A stretch of DNA of 64,000 bases from JAODBQ01 sp047602055 (GTDB taxonomy: Bacteria > Actinomycetota > Acidimicrobiia > Acidimicrobiales > Ilumatobacteraceae), in the NCBI GenBank assembly GCA_047602055.1, contig JASGIG010000001.1:1240001-1304000 (forward strand). Direction: 5' to 3'. The position numbers and the translations under genes are program-made. Of the stretch, positions 10,461 through 19,458 are shown piece after piece; position 1 is the first letter of the stretch, and every line of letters starts with the position of its first letter. The notes beneath the pieces are model-generated. The model searched no databases. It saw only the letters and a list, made by a program, of their open reading frames with translations, and was not told where the DNA came from.

Positions 10461-11640
10461 CTTCAGGATCCGCCGATCGCTCTAGACCTGGCTGCCGCCC
10501 GGAATGGGCGGCAGAGTCGGCTCTGAACGCTATCGGCGCGCGGCGACCACACAACGCTATATCTCCGCGTGGACGCCTGTCCGCCGCAGGCGGTCGGTGA
10601 GGCGCCGAGTCGCGCGTTCGCAGCGCAGGAGCACGCGTGTCCAACGACGCGGTCCGCGCGGTGATCAGGTGGCTGGCCGCGAGTTGGGCGACCGCTGCGC
10701 GTGGCAGCAGGGCACTGCCCATCGCGGCCGCGACGAGCACGGCGCGGTCGAGCGTCGGCAGGTCACGATTCGGCCGGAGCCGGCGCGCCGTGACCCTCCA
10801 GGCGTTCCAGCGGGATCCGTCGCCGGCCATGTCGCGATACTGGAGCATGCGAACGAGTGGCACGTCGTAGGCCAGCAGGCGGCCCAGGTCGGCGTTCAGG
10901 CCGTGAGCGTGTGCCTGGTCGACGATCAGGGCGTGCTCGCGCTGCGCCTGGGCGATGCGCCGATCAAGGAACGCCACCACGCCAGCGCGGTCGGGACGAG
11001 TCGAGGTGCGCGAGACCGCTCCTGGGTGTACGAGGTAGTCGCTGAGGGGACTCTGGTTGGCGACCACCTTGCCGAGGAACGGCAGCGTGCGAATCAGGTA
11101 CGCCTCGCCGTAGTTGCCGTACTCGCTCTCGGGGATCGGACCGACGGCGGTGAACGCTGCGCGTCGGATCGCCACCCCGGACGTCAGCGCGAACGACGTC
11201 AGCCCGACCGACGCCATCTCTGCACCGAGCTCGCCGTCGACGAGCCGGCCGGGCGGGATCTCGCCGAGCACGCCCCCGTCGACGTTGATCATCCGCATCT
11301 TGTGCCAGGCGAGAACGACGTGCTCGTCGGCGGCGAACGCCGACTCGATCCACGCCAGCCGTTCGGGACCGCAGACGTCGTCGGCGTCGCACAGCGCGAC
11401 GATGTCGCCAGTGGCGTTGGCGATGCCGACGTTCAGCGCGCTCGACATCCCCCCGTTGGGCTTGGTGATGACCCGTACCCCCATCGCCCGGGCGACATCG
11501 CCAGAGCCGTCCGTCGAGCCGTCGTCGACGACGATGACCTCGTCGGGTGCCCTGGTGCCGCCGAGTGCGCTGGCGATTGCGCGGCCCACGAGGTGGGCGT
11601 AGTTGTGGCATGGGATCACCACGCTGATGGTGCTCGGCAT
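10336..11640 (-). CDS. GT2 glycosyltransferase, 3' end probably frameshifted
   Basis: Family 2 glycosyltransferase with GT-A fold: SVVIPCHNYAHLVGRAI at the N-terminus, VIVVDDGSTDGS, and the metal site LCDADDVC near residue 95. The annotated frame gives 434 aa and overlaps the next gene by 125 bases. The last 70 or so residues become Arg/Pro-rich and lose the codon bias. In the neighbouring frame the sequence after about 10660 reads RRWTRVLLRCERATRRL and stops at TAG (10557-10559). I infer a one-base indel near 10640-10670 and a true product of about 360 aa ending at 10557. The GT2 call is safe; the 3' boundary is not. Confidence 0.8.
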   Translation of the reverse strand: MPSTISVVIPCHNYAHLVGRAIASALGGTRAPDEVIVVDDGSTDGSGDVARAMGVRVITKPNGGMSSALNVGIANATGDIVALCDADDVCGPERLAWIESAFAADEHVVLAWHKMRMINVDGGVLGEIPPGRLVDGELGAEMASVGLTSFALTSGVAIRRAAFTAVGPIPESEYGNYGEAYLIRTLPFLGKVVANQSPLSDYLVHPGAVSRTSTRPDRAGVVAFLDRRIAQAQREHALIVDQAHAHGLNADLGRLLAYDVPLVRMLQYRDMAGDGSRWNAWRVTARRLRPNRDLPTLDRAVLVAAAMGSALLPRAAVAQLAASHLITARTASLDTRAPALRTRDSAPHRPPAADRRPRGDIALCGRRAPIAFRADSAAHSGRQPGLERSADPEDENPVHAAGHAPSRPRRRGGVRGHRHAACRARRGRHRRRQW

Positions 11641-11725
11641 CGGGTTCTCGCGTTGGGGGAGGTCCGGTCAACCGTAGTGGGCCACGTCTGCCCCTGAAGG
11701 CGCTCCGCCTCACCCGGAGTGCTGC

Positions 11726-11731
11726 TACCTT
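11726..11731 (+). promoter_or_regulatory. leaderless-type -10 box (TACCTT)
   Basis: TACCTT is 9 bases before the ATG at 11741, in the 100-base gap between divergently oriented genes. No Shine-Dalgarno is evident. Confidence 0.4.
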
Positions 11732-11740
11732 CACCGGAAG

Positions 11741-13381
11741 ATGACAGATCGGACTGCTGAGGGCGGCAGTGACCCCGGCTTGTCACCGGCATCGCCGGTG
11801 CGATTCGACATTGCGCGAACGTTGGCGCTGGTCATCGTGCTGGCGACCGTGCCGATGCTCGTGCGGATGTGGCTCGGCTCGGCTCGCTTCCCCAACGACG
11901 ATACCTGGGCGTATCGCCGGATGTTCGAAGTGTACCGGTCCACCGGCCACGTCCGCCTCATCGGCTGGAACGACATCGCACTCGTCGGGATCTTCCCGGT
12001 TGCTCGCCTGTGGGCCGCGGTGGCTGGCGACGGCGAGCTCTCGCTGCGCGTGCTCGGTGCGGTGGTGGCCGCGATCGCTCTGCTCGGCGTGGACCAACTG
12101 CTGCGCGCCGTCGGTGTGCGTCGCCGGGCCGGGCCGCTGCTGCTCGTCGGCGCGTTCACCGGCTTCGCGGTGACAACGGGGACGTTCATGGCGGATCAGT
12201 TCGCCTTCGCCGGGGCGGTGTGGTGTGTCGCCTTGGCGGTGCGGGTGGTCACCAGTGGCTGGCCTCGGGTGACCACCACGCTCGCCGCGGCACTGTGCGC
12301 CGTGTACGTCGTCACGGTCCGCCAGGCGTCGGCGTTCACGCTGGTCGTCGCCGGTCTGGTGCTGTTGCCGTGGCGCCGCCGGCGTACGGAGCTGGTCCTG
12401 CTCGCCGTCGGGTTCGTCCCATTGGCGCTGGCGTTCACCGTATGGCGCAATGGCCTGTCGAACGGCGGTGCGTTGATCCTGTCGCTCGACATCCGCGCCG
12501 CGACCGTGGGGTGCGCCACCCTCTTCGTCGGCCTCGGCCTGCTCGCGGCCGTGATGTGCGCCGGTCGCCGAGACCTCATCCGCCGCGCCGACGTGCTGGT
12601 CGGGGTCGTGGTCGGCGTGGTCGCCCTGGTCGTCGGCGCGGCGGTGGACATCAACCGCTACGTCGACGACTTCAGCTCGCCGATCCGTCTCCTCGCGCCG
12701 ATGCCACGCCCGTTGCAAGCTGCTCTTGCCGGGATCGTCGCGGCGGTCTGCACGACCGCGCTGGTGGTCCTCGGCCGCGGGCTGCTCGGGCTGCCACGGG
12801 GAAGCGTCACCCGTCGCCTGGCGTGGGGTCTCGTGCTCGGCATCGTGGTCGAGCTCGGGGTGGTCGTCGCGACCGCCGGCTACTACTCGCGCTACTCGCT
12901 GCTCTCCGTCGCCCTGCTCGTCGCGCTGGCCCAGGTCACCCTCGACGTGCCGTGGCGGAGTGCCGGCCAGTGGGTGGCGCTCGCCGTCCTCGTGGCGATC
13001 AGCGTCGTCGTCGTCGAGCGCGCCGTCGCCCCGGATCGCGCCGGGCTCGACGCCGTCGCCGTCGCGCGTTGCGCGGGCATCGCCATCACCCGCATCGACG
13101 ATGGGCTGACGTTCGTCGGCGAGCACTATGAGGGCCCGATCGTCGCCGACTACTTCGATCTCCCGATGATCGACGACGGTCTGCCGGCGTCTCAGTACCT
13201 GCGGGCCTTCCCGGCCTTCGAGCGTGACGCCGTCGTGGTCGCCCGCCGTCCGCCGCCATCCGCCGACACCGTCGTGGTCGGCCCGTTCGTCGGCGACTCC
13301 CTCTTCCCGTTCAACCGTCCGCGCCGCTGGCTCGTCGCACGGGCCAGCTTCGGCCCGGCGCTCGACGAGTGCAGAACGTGA
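11741..13381 (+). CDS. polytopic membrane protein, GT-C-like
   Basis: Integral membrane protein of 546 aa with about ten to twelve hydrophobic segments (first at residues about 27-47) and a soluble C-terminal part of about 110 residues. The first extracytoplasmic loop carries FPNDDTWAYRRM, with the acidic pair typical of GT-C glycosyltransferases of the ArnT/PMT type. I therefore suspect a polyprenyl-phosphate-sugar-dependent transferase, but overall similarity cannot be judged by eye. It is the only plus-strand gene among minus-strand polysaccharide genes here and has its own -10-like box. Alternative: an O-antigen-related membrane protein of unknown role. Confidence 0.65.
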   Translation: MTDRTAEGGSDPGLSPASPVRFDIARTLALVIVLATVPMLVRMWLGSARFPNDDTWAYRRMFEVYRSTGHVRLIGWNDIALVGIFPVARLWAAVAGDGELSLRVLGAVVAAIALLGVDQLLRAVGVRRRAGPLLLVGAFTGFAVTTGTFMADQFAFAGAVWCVALAVRVVTSGWPRVTTTLAAALCAVYVVTVRQASAFTLVVAGLVLLPWRRRRTELVLLAVGFVPLALAFTVWRNGLSNGGALILSLDIRAATVGCATLFVGLGLLAAVMCAGRRDLIRRADVLVGVVVGVVALVVGAAVDINRYVDDFSSPIRLLAPMPRPLQAALAGIVAAVCTTALVVLGRGLLGLPRGSVTRRLAWGLVLGIVVELGVVVATAGYYSRYSLLSVALLVALAQVTLDVPWRSAGQWVALAVLVAISVVVVERAVAPDRAGLDAVAVARCAGIAITRIDDGLTFVGEHYEGPIVADYFDLPMIDDGLPASQYLRAFPAFERDAVVVARRPPPSADTVVVGPFVGDSLFPFNRPRRWLVARASFGPALDECRT

Positions 13382-13399
13382 TCTCGCTTGCCGCGGTCG

Positions 13400-14441
13400 T
13401 CATTGATTGCGCTGGGTGACAGCGAAGTAGAGCTCCTCGAAGTAGCGCTTGGCTTGGGTGGCGAGCAGGCCGAGGCTGATCAGCTGGACGGCGACGATGA
13501 ACGTGAACCCGGCGATGATGAACGTCTGCGGGCGCAGCACCCACGCGTCGGCGAACGCCTCGGTCAGTCGCCCGTCGATCCCCCCACCGGCGTGCTTGGC
13601 TTCGCGCAGCACCGTCCAGCCGAGCGACAGCGATGACCACAGCGAGATCAGCAGGAGCACCACGCCTGGCACGATGAAGAACAGGATCGGCCGGTACAAG
13701 AAGCTGGCGAAGACCAACAGCTTCGACGTCGTGCTCACCCGCAACGAGACCTTCCGTTGCGCGATTCGCTCGGCCTGATCGGTCCAGTCGAGGTGTGCAG
13801 GGACCTCGGCGACGCGGGCGCGCACGATCTGCGCCTTGTACATGATCTCGGTGTTGATCTCCGGACCCATCGCCTTGAGGCTCAGCGAGCGGATGAACGG
13901 GCCGTCGTAGGCGCGCACCATCCCGGTGATCGTCCTCACCGGGTACTGGCTGGTGGCCGACAGCAACCGGTTGACCTGCTTGCTCATCAGCTCGCGGCGC
14001 CACGGGATGCCACTGGTCTTCCCGCCGCGCATGTAGGGCGAGGCGATGACGATCGACACGTGCTCGCGTTGCATGGTCTCGAGCATCGTGCCGATGTGGT
14101 CGACGCCGTAGGTGAGGTCGGAGTCGAAGACGACGACGAAGTCGCCGAGGGACGCGGCGAACCCGGTGCGCAGCGCTTGCCCGATGCGCATGTTCACCGG
14201 TTGGTGGATGACGCGCACCTCGGGGCGCGATGCGGCGAAGGCGTCGGCGATCGCGCCGGTCTCGTCGGTCGAGCCGTCGTTGACGACGAGCAGCTCGAAC
14301 GCGTACGTCGCGGACAGGTCCTGCATGTACCCGTAGATGGCCGCGAGCGAGCTCGATCAGCTTGAGCGCCTCGTTGTAGGCCGGTACCAAGACCGTGACG
14401 AGCGGGCGCTCGGCGAGCGGTTGCGCCTCGGTGTCGGCCAT
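13400..14441 (-). CDS. membrane-bound GT2 glycosyltransferase (frameshifted)
   Basis: Polyprenyl/dolichol-phosphate-sugar synthase-like GT2. The ATG at 14441 starts MADTEAQPLAERPLV and runs into LVPAYNEALKLIE. The frame then shifts by one surplus base near 14345-14352 and continues as LAAIYGYMQDL, LLVVNDGSTDETG, VVVFDSDLTYG (metal motif) and NRLLS. It ends in two membrane segments (about residues 240-262 and 300-325 of the joined protein). The start overlaps the deacetylase stop as TGATG, which fixes it. It probably makes a lipid-linked sugar donor for a GT-C enzyme. The indel looks like a sequence error or a recent lesion, since both sides are well conserved. Confidence 0.85.
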
Positions 14442-15469
14442 CACGTCGCTGCGCCCGCCGCCGGTACGGGGGTGTCATCGCTGGCGGCGATCGCCGTGGT
14501 CATCGCCGAACGCGTCGGTAGCCCGCCTTTGGCGAGCAGCGCGTCGGCATGCCGCCGCATGGTCACGACCTCGAACTGGCGGTTGATCTCTTCGAGACAG
14601 CGCCACACGGTGGCTCGCTTGGTGGCGCCGGTCATCGTCATGCCGGGGAAGAAGCGGAGGCTGTCCACGTCGTCGGCGCCGAGGAAGTCCAGCGGATGGA
14701 GCAGCAGCGATGGCTGCACGCCGCGCAGCCGGCACAGTCGCAGGGCGTTGGCGAAGTACCGGAACGCCGCGGCCGGCGACACGCCGGCGATGTACAGCAC
14801 GTACGAGACGTGGATCGGCACACGAGTCAGCGGCATGGTCGTGACCGGGATCTCGAGGAGCTGGTCCTCGCCGAGTCGGAACAGGTACGGCTTCAGCGGG
14901 CGCAACCCGTCGGTCGCGCTGCCGAACAGGTGGGCCCGTTCGGCGCGCTGTGCAGCGGTGAGCTTGGCCGAGCGGAAGTAGTAGCGGCGGGCCAACGGGC
15001 CGATCACCGTCGGCAGGGTGGAGCAGTCGTAGCGGTAGCCGCGATCGATGAGGGCGCGCAGCACGTCCGGGCTGAGGCTGTAGCCAGGCCCCCGGAAGCC
15101 GGTGGGCCGCTGCCCGGTGGCGAGCTGGAGTGCATCCTCGGTCGCCGCCAGCTCCTCGTGGATCTCGGCCAGCGAATAGCGGTGCAGCCAGGGCTGGTGG
15201 CGAAAGCTGTGGTTGCCGATCTCGTGGCCGGCGTCGGCGATCTTGCGCAGCGCGGCGTGGTTGACCTCCAGCGCGGCGTCCTGCCCGACGATGAAGAACG
15301 TGATCGTCAAGTTGCGCTCGGCGAGGCCGGGGAGCACCACGTCGACGAGCGCGTCGAGGTACGTCGGGTAGTTGTCCCACCCCTCGTCGCCGTGGGTCAT
15401 CTGGTAGGCCCACAGGTTGTCCGCGTCGAGCGAGACCGATGCGAGCTGTTGAACCGTTGCCGTGCCCAT
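14441..15469 (-). CDS. polysaccharide deacetylase family protein (CE4)
   Basis: Carbohydrate esterase family 4 (NodB-like) protein of 342 aa, likely removing N-acetyl groups from a cluster glycan or its lipid-linked precursor. No signal peptide is visible, so it may act in the cytoplasm. Metal and catalytic motifs: SLDADN (motif 1, with the second Asp of the usual DD replaced by Ala-Asp spacing), GNHSFRH (H-x3-H metal ligands) and GFRGPGYS (motif 3). A strong GGGGGAGA Shine-Dalgarno lies before the ATG. Translation is coupled to the downstream GT2 by a one-base overlap. The altered motif 1 leaves some doubt about activity. Confidence 0.88.
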   Translation of the reverse strand: MGTATVQQLASVSLDADNLWAYQMTHGDEGWDNYPTYLDALVDVVLPGLAERNLTITFFIVGQDAALEVNHAALRKIADAGHEIGNHSFRHQPWLHRYSLAEIHEELAATEDALQLATGQRPTGFRGPGYSLSPDVLRALIDRGYRYDCSTLPTVIGPLARRYYFRSAKLTAAQRAERAHLFGSATDGLRPLKPYLFRLGEDQLLEIPVTTMPLTRVPIHVSYVLYIAGVSPAAAFRYFANALRLCRLRGVQPSLLLHPLDFLGADDVDSLRFFPGMTMTGATKRATVWRCLEEINRQFEVVTMRRHADALLAKGGLPTRSAMTTAIAASDDTPVPAAGAAT

Positions 15470-15502
15470 TGTCTCCCCCCCTGTCCTTCCGGCGAGTTGA
15501 TC

Positions 15503-16825
15503 TTACGATGTGGCGGAAACCGGACGGATTGCCCGAAGGAGCACGTCGACCAACGAGAGCGTGTCGTTGACGTTCAGCGTCGAGAACGGCAGGTTCGTGG
15601 AACCGGCGAGGTACAGCCCAGGGATCGACGTGGTCACCGACGGCGCCGACTCGGAGTAGCCGAGCGTCGGGATGGCGAACACCTGGGCCACTCGGGACAC
15701 GCCGGTGGCGACGATGTCGTCGTCGGTGAGCGTCCGTGCGATCGTGCGCAGGTAGGGCATCAGCTCGGCGATCACCTCGTCGTCGCTCGCCGAGAACAGG
15801 GGGTCGTCCGTCGTCGTGTACTTCGGCAGGTAGACGAGCGCATGCCCGCCGACCTCGGCCGGCTCGATCAGACTGGTCATCTCGACGACGGCGGTGAACG
15901 CCGTCGACGGGTCGGTGATGTACGTCAGGTAGTACGGCGACAGCGGACGGCGCAGCAGGAGCGACGTGCAGACGATGCCGACGTACTGGACGCGTTCGAG
16001 CCGTCGCCGCTCGCCGTCCAGGAGGTCGGGGCACAGCTGGGCGGCGAGCGGCGCTGCGGTGGTGACGACGACGTCGTCGAAGCGCATAGCGCCGTCGCCT
16101 CCCGCGACGACGACGTCGAGCCCGGCGCCGTCGGCAGCGCGGCGCACCGACCGCACCGGGGTGGACAGACGCACCTTGACGCCGTGCGCGGCGAACCAGT
16201 CGGCGAACGCCCCGCAGACTCGTGCGTAGCCACCGGTGACGTAGCCGAACCTCTCCTCTTCGAGCCCGCTGCGCCGCGCCGCTCCGAGTCGCTGAACGGT
16301 GGCCCAGATGAACGCCGCCGAGGCGTGCTCGTGCAGGTCGCCCATCTTGGCGCGCAACAGCGGCTCCCAGAACGACGTGAACGCCCGCTTGCCGCTCCAG
16401 CGGCGCAGCCAGCGATCGACGCCGATGCGCTCCATGTGGTGGCCGTTGCGGATCAACGAGGCGAGGAACATCGTGCCGCCGAGGCGCAGCTTGTCGATCA
16501 GCGTCAGGTCGGGCAGCTTGAAGAACTCCAACGGGGTGGACACCGGACGCAGGACGTGATCCGTGCCGAAGTAGCCGGTCTTGGTCTGGACCCAGTGGCA
16601 GTCGCCGCTGAGGCCGAGGGAGTCGTACATCTCACGAGTACGGCTGTCGGACAGCAGGGTGACGTGGTAGTGCCGGTCCCAGGTGGCACCACCGAGGCGC
16701 CAGGGGGCGGCCAGCCCGCCGAGGCCGGGCGCAGCCTCGAACAGCGTGACGTCGTGGCCGTCCTCCCTGAGCCGCTGTGCCAGTCGCATGCCGAGCACCC
16801 CGGCACCGATCACCCCGATCTTCAC
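15503..16825 (-). CDS. FAD-dependent amine oxidase-like / NAD(P)-binding oxidoreductase
   Basis: Flavoprotein of 440 aa in the amine-oxidase/protoporphyrinogen-oxidase-like superfamily. The N-terminal dinucleotide fold is KIGVIGAGVLGMRLAQRL followed by LFEAAPGLGGLA; the C-terminal FAD contact is GLYLAGSTN. Such proteins occur in polysaccharide clusters next to Gfo/Idh oxidoreductases and deacetylases, as here. The substrate is unknown; a UDP-galactopyranose-mutase-like role is possible but unproven. The GTG start at 16825 overlaps the stop of the upstream Gfo/Idh gene as GTGA. The frame is open further upstream, but that part is the shadow of the neighbour. Confidence 0.82.
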   Translation of the reverse strand: MKIGVIGAGVLGMRLAQRLREDGHDVTLFEAAPGLGGLAAPWRLGGATWDRHYHVTLLSDSRTREMYDSLGLSGDCHWVQTKTGYFGTDHVLRPVSTPLEFFKLPDLTLIDKLRLGGTMFLASLIRNGHHMERIGVDRWLRRWSGKRAFTSFWEPLLRAKMGDLHEHASAAFIWATVQRLGAARRSGLEEERFGYVTGGYARVCGAFADWFAAHGVKVRLSTPVRSVRRAADGAGLDVVVAGGDGAMRFDDVVVTTAAPLAAQLCPDLLDGERRRLERVQYVGIVCTSLLLRRPLSPYYLTYITDPSTAFTAVVEMTSLIEPAEVGGHALVYLPKYTTTDDPLFSASDDEVIAELMPYLRTIARTLTDDDIVATGVSRVAQVFAIPTLGYSESAPSVTTSIPGLYLAGSTNLPFSTLNVNDTLSLVDVLLRAIRPVSATS

Positions 16826-17853
16826 GCGCTGGCCTGCTCCTCGGCATGCGCGTCGGCCTGCTCGTCCGTGTCGGCGGTGTCGGGCGCCGGCCTCACGACG
16901 TTCCCCATGATCGTCTGCTCGATGTGTTCGGCGAGGACGTGCGGGCCGCGGATGCGCGCCCGCTCTTGGTCGTGATCGACGCGGCCGGCGACGACGTTGA
17001 TGAAGCGAGCGAACTGCAGCGACAGCGGCTCGGCCGTGTGGCGTACGAACGGCAGGTCGATCTCCGTCGACGATCGGTAGCCGACGCCACCGTTGGTGCG
17101 CAGCATCTCCTGGCTGACGTTGCGGTACACGGTGACGTTCTGGCGCAACAGGTCGACCTCGACCAGCTCGCGCGGCAGGTGGATGATCAGCGAGCGGACC
17201 TTGCGCTGGCCCATTCGGTTCGCCGACAGGTTGGCGAGGCCGCCCTCGAAGGCGACCAGCGCGTCGGCCAGCTCGACGAACTTCGCCCCGTTCGGCACGA
17301 GCCCGGACGCGCCCCGCAGCTCGCCGTCGCTGCCGAACAGCGTCAGGGCGACGTCGAGGTCGTGCAACAGCAGATCGGAGACGACGCTCGACTGGATGCG
17401 CGGCGCGGCGGGCGAGTGGCGCACCGCCATCACGTGCGTCGGACATTCGTCGACGACGTCGAGCGCGGTGCGGAACGCAGCGTTGAAGCGCTCGACGAAC
17501 CCGCACATCAGCGGGACGTCTCGGTGCACGCTCGCGGCGATCAGCGCGTCGACCTGGTCCAGGGACGGGGCCAGCGGCTTCTCCACGAACGTCGGGATGC
17601 CGGCCTCGATGAACGGGAGGGCACAGGCCAGGTGGTGCGCCGTCGAGGCGGCGACGATCACCGCGTCGGCCTGCAGGGCAGCGTCGACGTCGGCGGACGC
17701 TCGGCTCCAGTACCGCTCGGCGAGGCGTGTCGCGGCCTCGGCGTTGCTGTCGACGACGATCCCGAGATCGGCGAGGTTGGACTCGGCGACGATGCGCGCG
17801 TGAGCAGAGCCCATCTGTCCTGCGCCTACGAGTGCCACCTTGGGACGCGCCAC
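16822..17853 (-). CDS. Gfo/Idh/MocA-family NAD(P)-dependent sugar oxidoreductase
   Basis: Oxidoreductase of 343 aa that probably oxidises a nucleotide-linked sugar. The Rossmann N-terminus is VALVGAGQMGSAHARI, and the family signature FVEKPLAPS is near residue 90. The C-terminal alpha/beta domain contains the conserved SDLLLHDLDVAL (catalytic His region). The last 25 residues are acidic and Ala-rich, probably disordered. The GTG start at 17853 follows a TACCAT box by 8 bases. It is the first gene of a minus-strand run with the flavoprotein (4-base overlap). Confidence 0.88.
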   Translation of the reverse strand: MARPKVALVGAGQMGSAHARIVAESNLADLGIVVDSNAEAATRLAERYWSRASADVDAALQADAVIVAASTAHHLACALPFIEAGIPTFVEKPLAPSLDQVDALIAASVHRDVPLMCGFVERFNAAFRTALDVVDECPTHVMAVRHSPAAPRIQSSVVSDLLLHDLDVALTLFGSDGELRGASGLVPNGAKFVELADALVAFEGGLANLSANRMGQRKVRSLIIHLPRELVEVDLLRQNVTVYRNVSQEMLRTNGGVGYRSSTEIDLPFVRHTAEPLSLQFARFINVVAGRVDHDQERARIRGPHVLAEHIEQTIMGNVVRPAPDTADTDEQADAHAEEQASA

Positions 17854-17861
17854 GCTGACGT

Positions 17862-17867
17862 ATGGTA
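17862..17867 (-). promoter_or_regulatory. leaderless-type -10 box (TACCAT) for the Gfo/Idh gene
   Basis: On the minus strand TACCAT precedes the GTG at 17853 by 8 bases; no Shine-Dalgarno is seen. It lies in the 225-base gap (17854-18078) between divergent genes, which holds no ORF and presumably both promoters. Confidence 0.45.
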
Positions 17868-18078
17868 GTAGACCCCCACGAGCGTTGCCGTCAGTGGCAG
17901 GCTAGCGTCGCACGGTGGGCGGCGCGTAGTGTCGGCGGCGTCCCGCCGGTTCCGCCTCTGGGCGAGGTCGCAGTTGCCCCTCGAACGGCACGTCGTCCAA
18001 CCGTCGTCTGGCGAGCTTCCCTGACGACGCCCAACCCACGTCCGCGAACCAACTCGCCGAGGCGGCATAGGAGAGAAC

Positions 18079-19311
18079 ATGAGCGTCGGCTACCTCGTCA
18101 GTCAGTACCCGGCGGCGTCGCACACCTTCATCCACCGTGAGGTCGAGGCGGTGCGGGCCGCCGGCGTGACGGTGCACACGTTCAGCGTGCGCGAGCCGGC
18201 GGCGAACGAACGGGCGACCGCGGCCGACGCTGAGGCATTCGCGACCACCACCTACCTGCTCCCGATCGGACTGTCGCGCTATGCGAGGGCCCACGCCGGG
18301 CTCGCCGTACGACGCCCCGTCCGCTACTCGCGCACGCTGCTGCGCGCCGTGCGTCATCGTGTGCCCGGGCTCCGCTCGTTCGTCTATGCGTTCGTCTACT
18401 TCGCCGAGGCCGGGGTTCTGGCGGACGAGCTGCGCCGTCGGGGCGACGTCGATCGGCTGCACAACCACTTCGCCAACGCCGGGGCGATCGTCGGGATGCT
18501 CGCGGCCGAGCTGGCCGGCGTGCCCTGGAGCCTGACGTTGCACGGCATCTCCGAGACCGACTACCCGGCCGGCAACCTGTTGGCCGAGAAGATCGCTGCC
18601 GCGGATGTCGTCGCCTGCGTCTCCCAGTTCGGCCGGGCCCAGGCGTACCGCCTGACCGACCCCAGCGAATGGCCGAAGCTGTGCATCGTCCGTTGTGGCA
18701 TCGACACCGGCGCGCTGCCGGCCGCGGTGCCGAAGCTCGGCGACGGCGGCGGCGCTGGCTCGGCACCGACGCGCCTGGTGTGCGTCGGCCGGCTCTCGCC
18801 GGAGAAGGGGCACCACGGCTTGATCGATGCGTTCGCCACGGTTGTCGGTACCGGCCGGCGAGCGACGCTGGCGCTGATCGGCGACGGGCCTGAGCGGCCC
18901 GCGATCGTCGCCCAGATCGAGCGGCTCGGCCTGGGCGATGTCGTCGAGTTGCGCGATCGGCTCCCCGAGCGCGAGACGCTGGAGGTCGTCGCCGCCTCGG
19001 ACGTGCTCGTGCTCGCCAGTTTCATGGAGGGCCTGCCGGTGTCGTTGATGGAGGCGCTCGCGCTTGGCCGCCCGGTGGTCGCGCCACGAGTTGCCGGGGT
19101 GCCGGAGCTCGTCGTCGACGGGGCGCACGGGTTGCTGTTCACGCCGGGCGACTGGGACGAGCTGGCGGCCTGCCTGGCCCGCCTCGTCGACGAGCCGGCG
19201 CTGCGCAAGGAGCTCGGCGACGCCGGTCCGGCGCGGATCGCCGAGCGCTTCGACGTGCACGACAGCGCGGCGGCGATGATCGCCGCCTGGCACTCGGTTT
19301 CGTCCAGCTGA
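18079..19311 (+). CDS. GT4 glycosyltransferase (WcaL-like)
   Basis: GT-B glycosyltransferase, 410 aa, of the colanic-acid WcaL-like branch of GT4. The N-terminus reads GYLVSQYPAASHTFIHREVEA, with LTLHGISETD and the inter-domain segment IVRCGIDT. The donor domain has GRLSPEKGHHGLIDAF, LIGDGPER and the E-x7-E motif in ASFMEGLPVSLMEALALG. GGAGAGAAC just before the ATG is a good Shine-Dalgarno. It is transcribed divergently from the oxidoreductase operon and followed after 147 bases by the chain-length gene. Specific sugar unknown. Confidence 0.9.
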   Translation: MSVGYLVSQYPAASHTFIHREVEAVRAAGVTVHTFSVREPAANERATAADAEAFATTTYLLPIGLSRYARAHAGLAVRRPVRYSRTLLRAVRHRVPGLRSFVYAFVYFAEAGVLADELRRRGDVDRLHNHFANAGAIVGMLAAELAGVPWSLTLHGISETDYPAGNLLAEKIAAADVVACVSQFGRAQAYRLTDPSEWPKLCIVRCGIDTGALPAAVPKLGDGGGAGSAPTRLVCVGRLSPEKGHHGLIDAFATVVGTGRRATLALIGDGPERPAIVAQIERLGLGDVVELRDRLPERETLEVVAASDVLVLASFMEGLPVSLMEALALGRPVVAPRVAGVPELVVDGAHGLLFTPGDWDELAACLARLVDEPALRKELGDAGPARIAERFDVHDSAAAMIAAWHSVSSS

Positions 19312-19458
19312 CGGGCTGACAGGAGGGCGAACGTGTCAATCAGGCGCAGCGCGAATGAGCCCGTTGCATCATTTGCGGGCGCGCGCAGGAATGTCGCGCG
19401 ACTGCGCGGAGTAGGGTGCATGCGGCCCTCCAGCGGGTCTGGACACGAAGGCTGAGCG

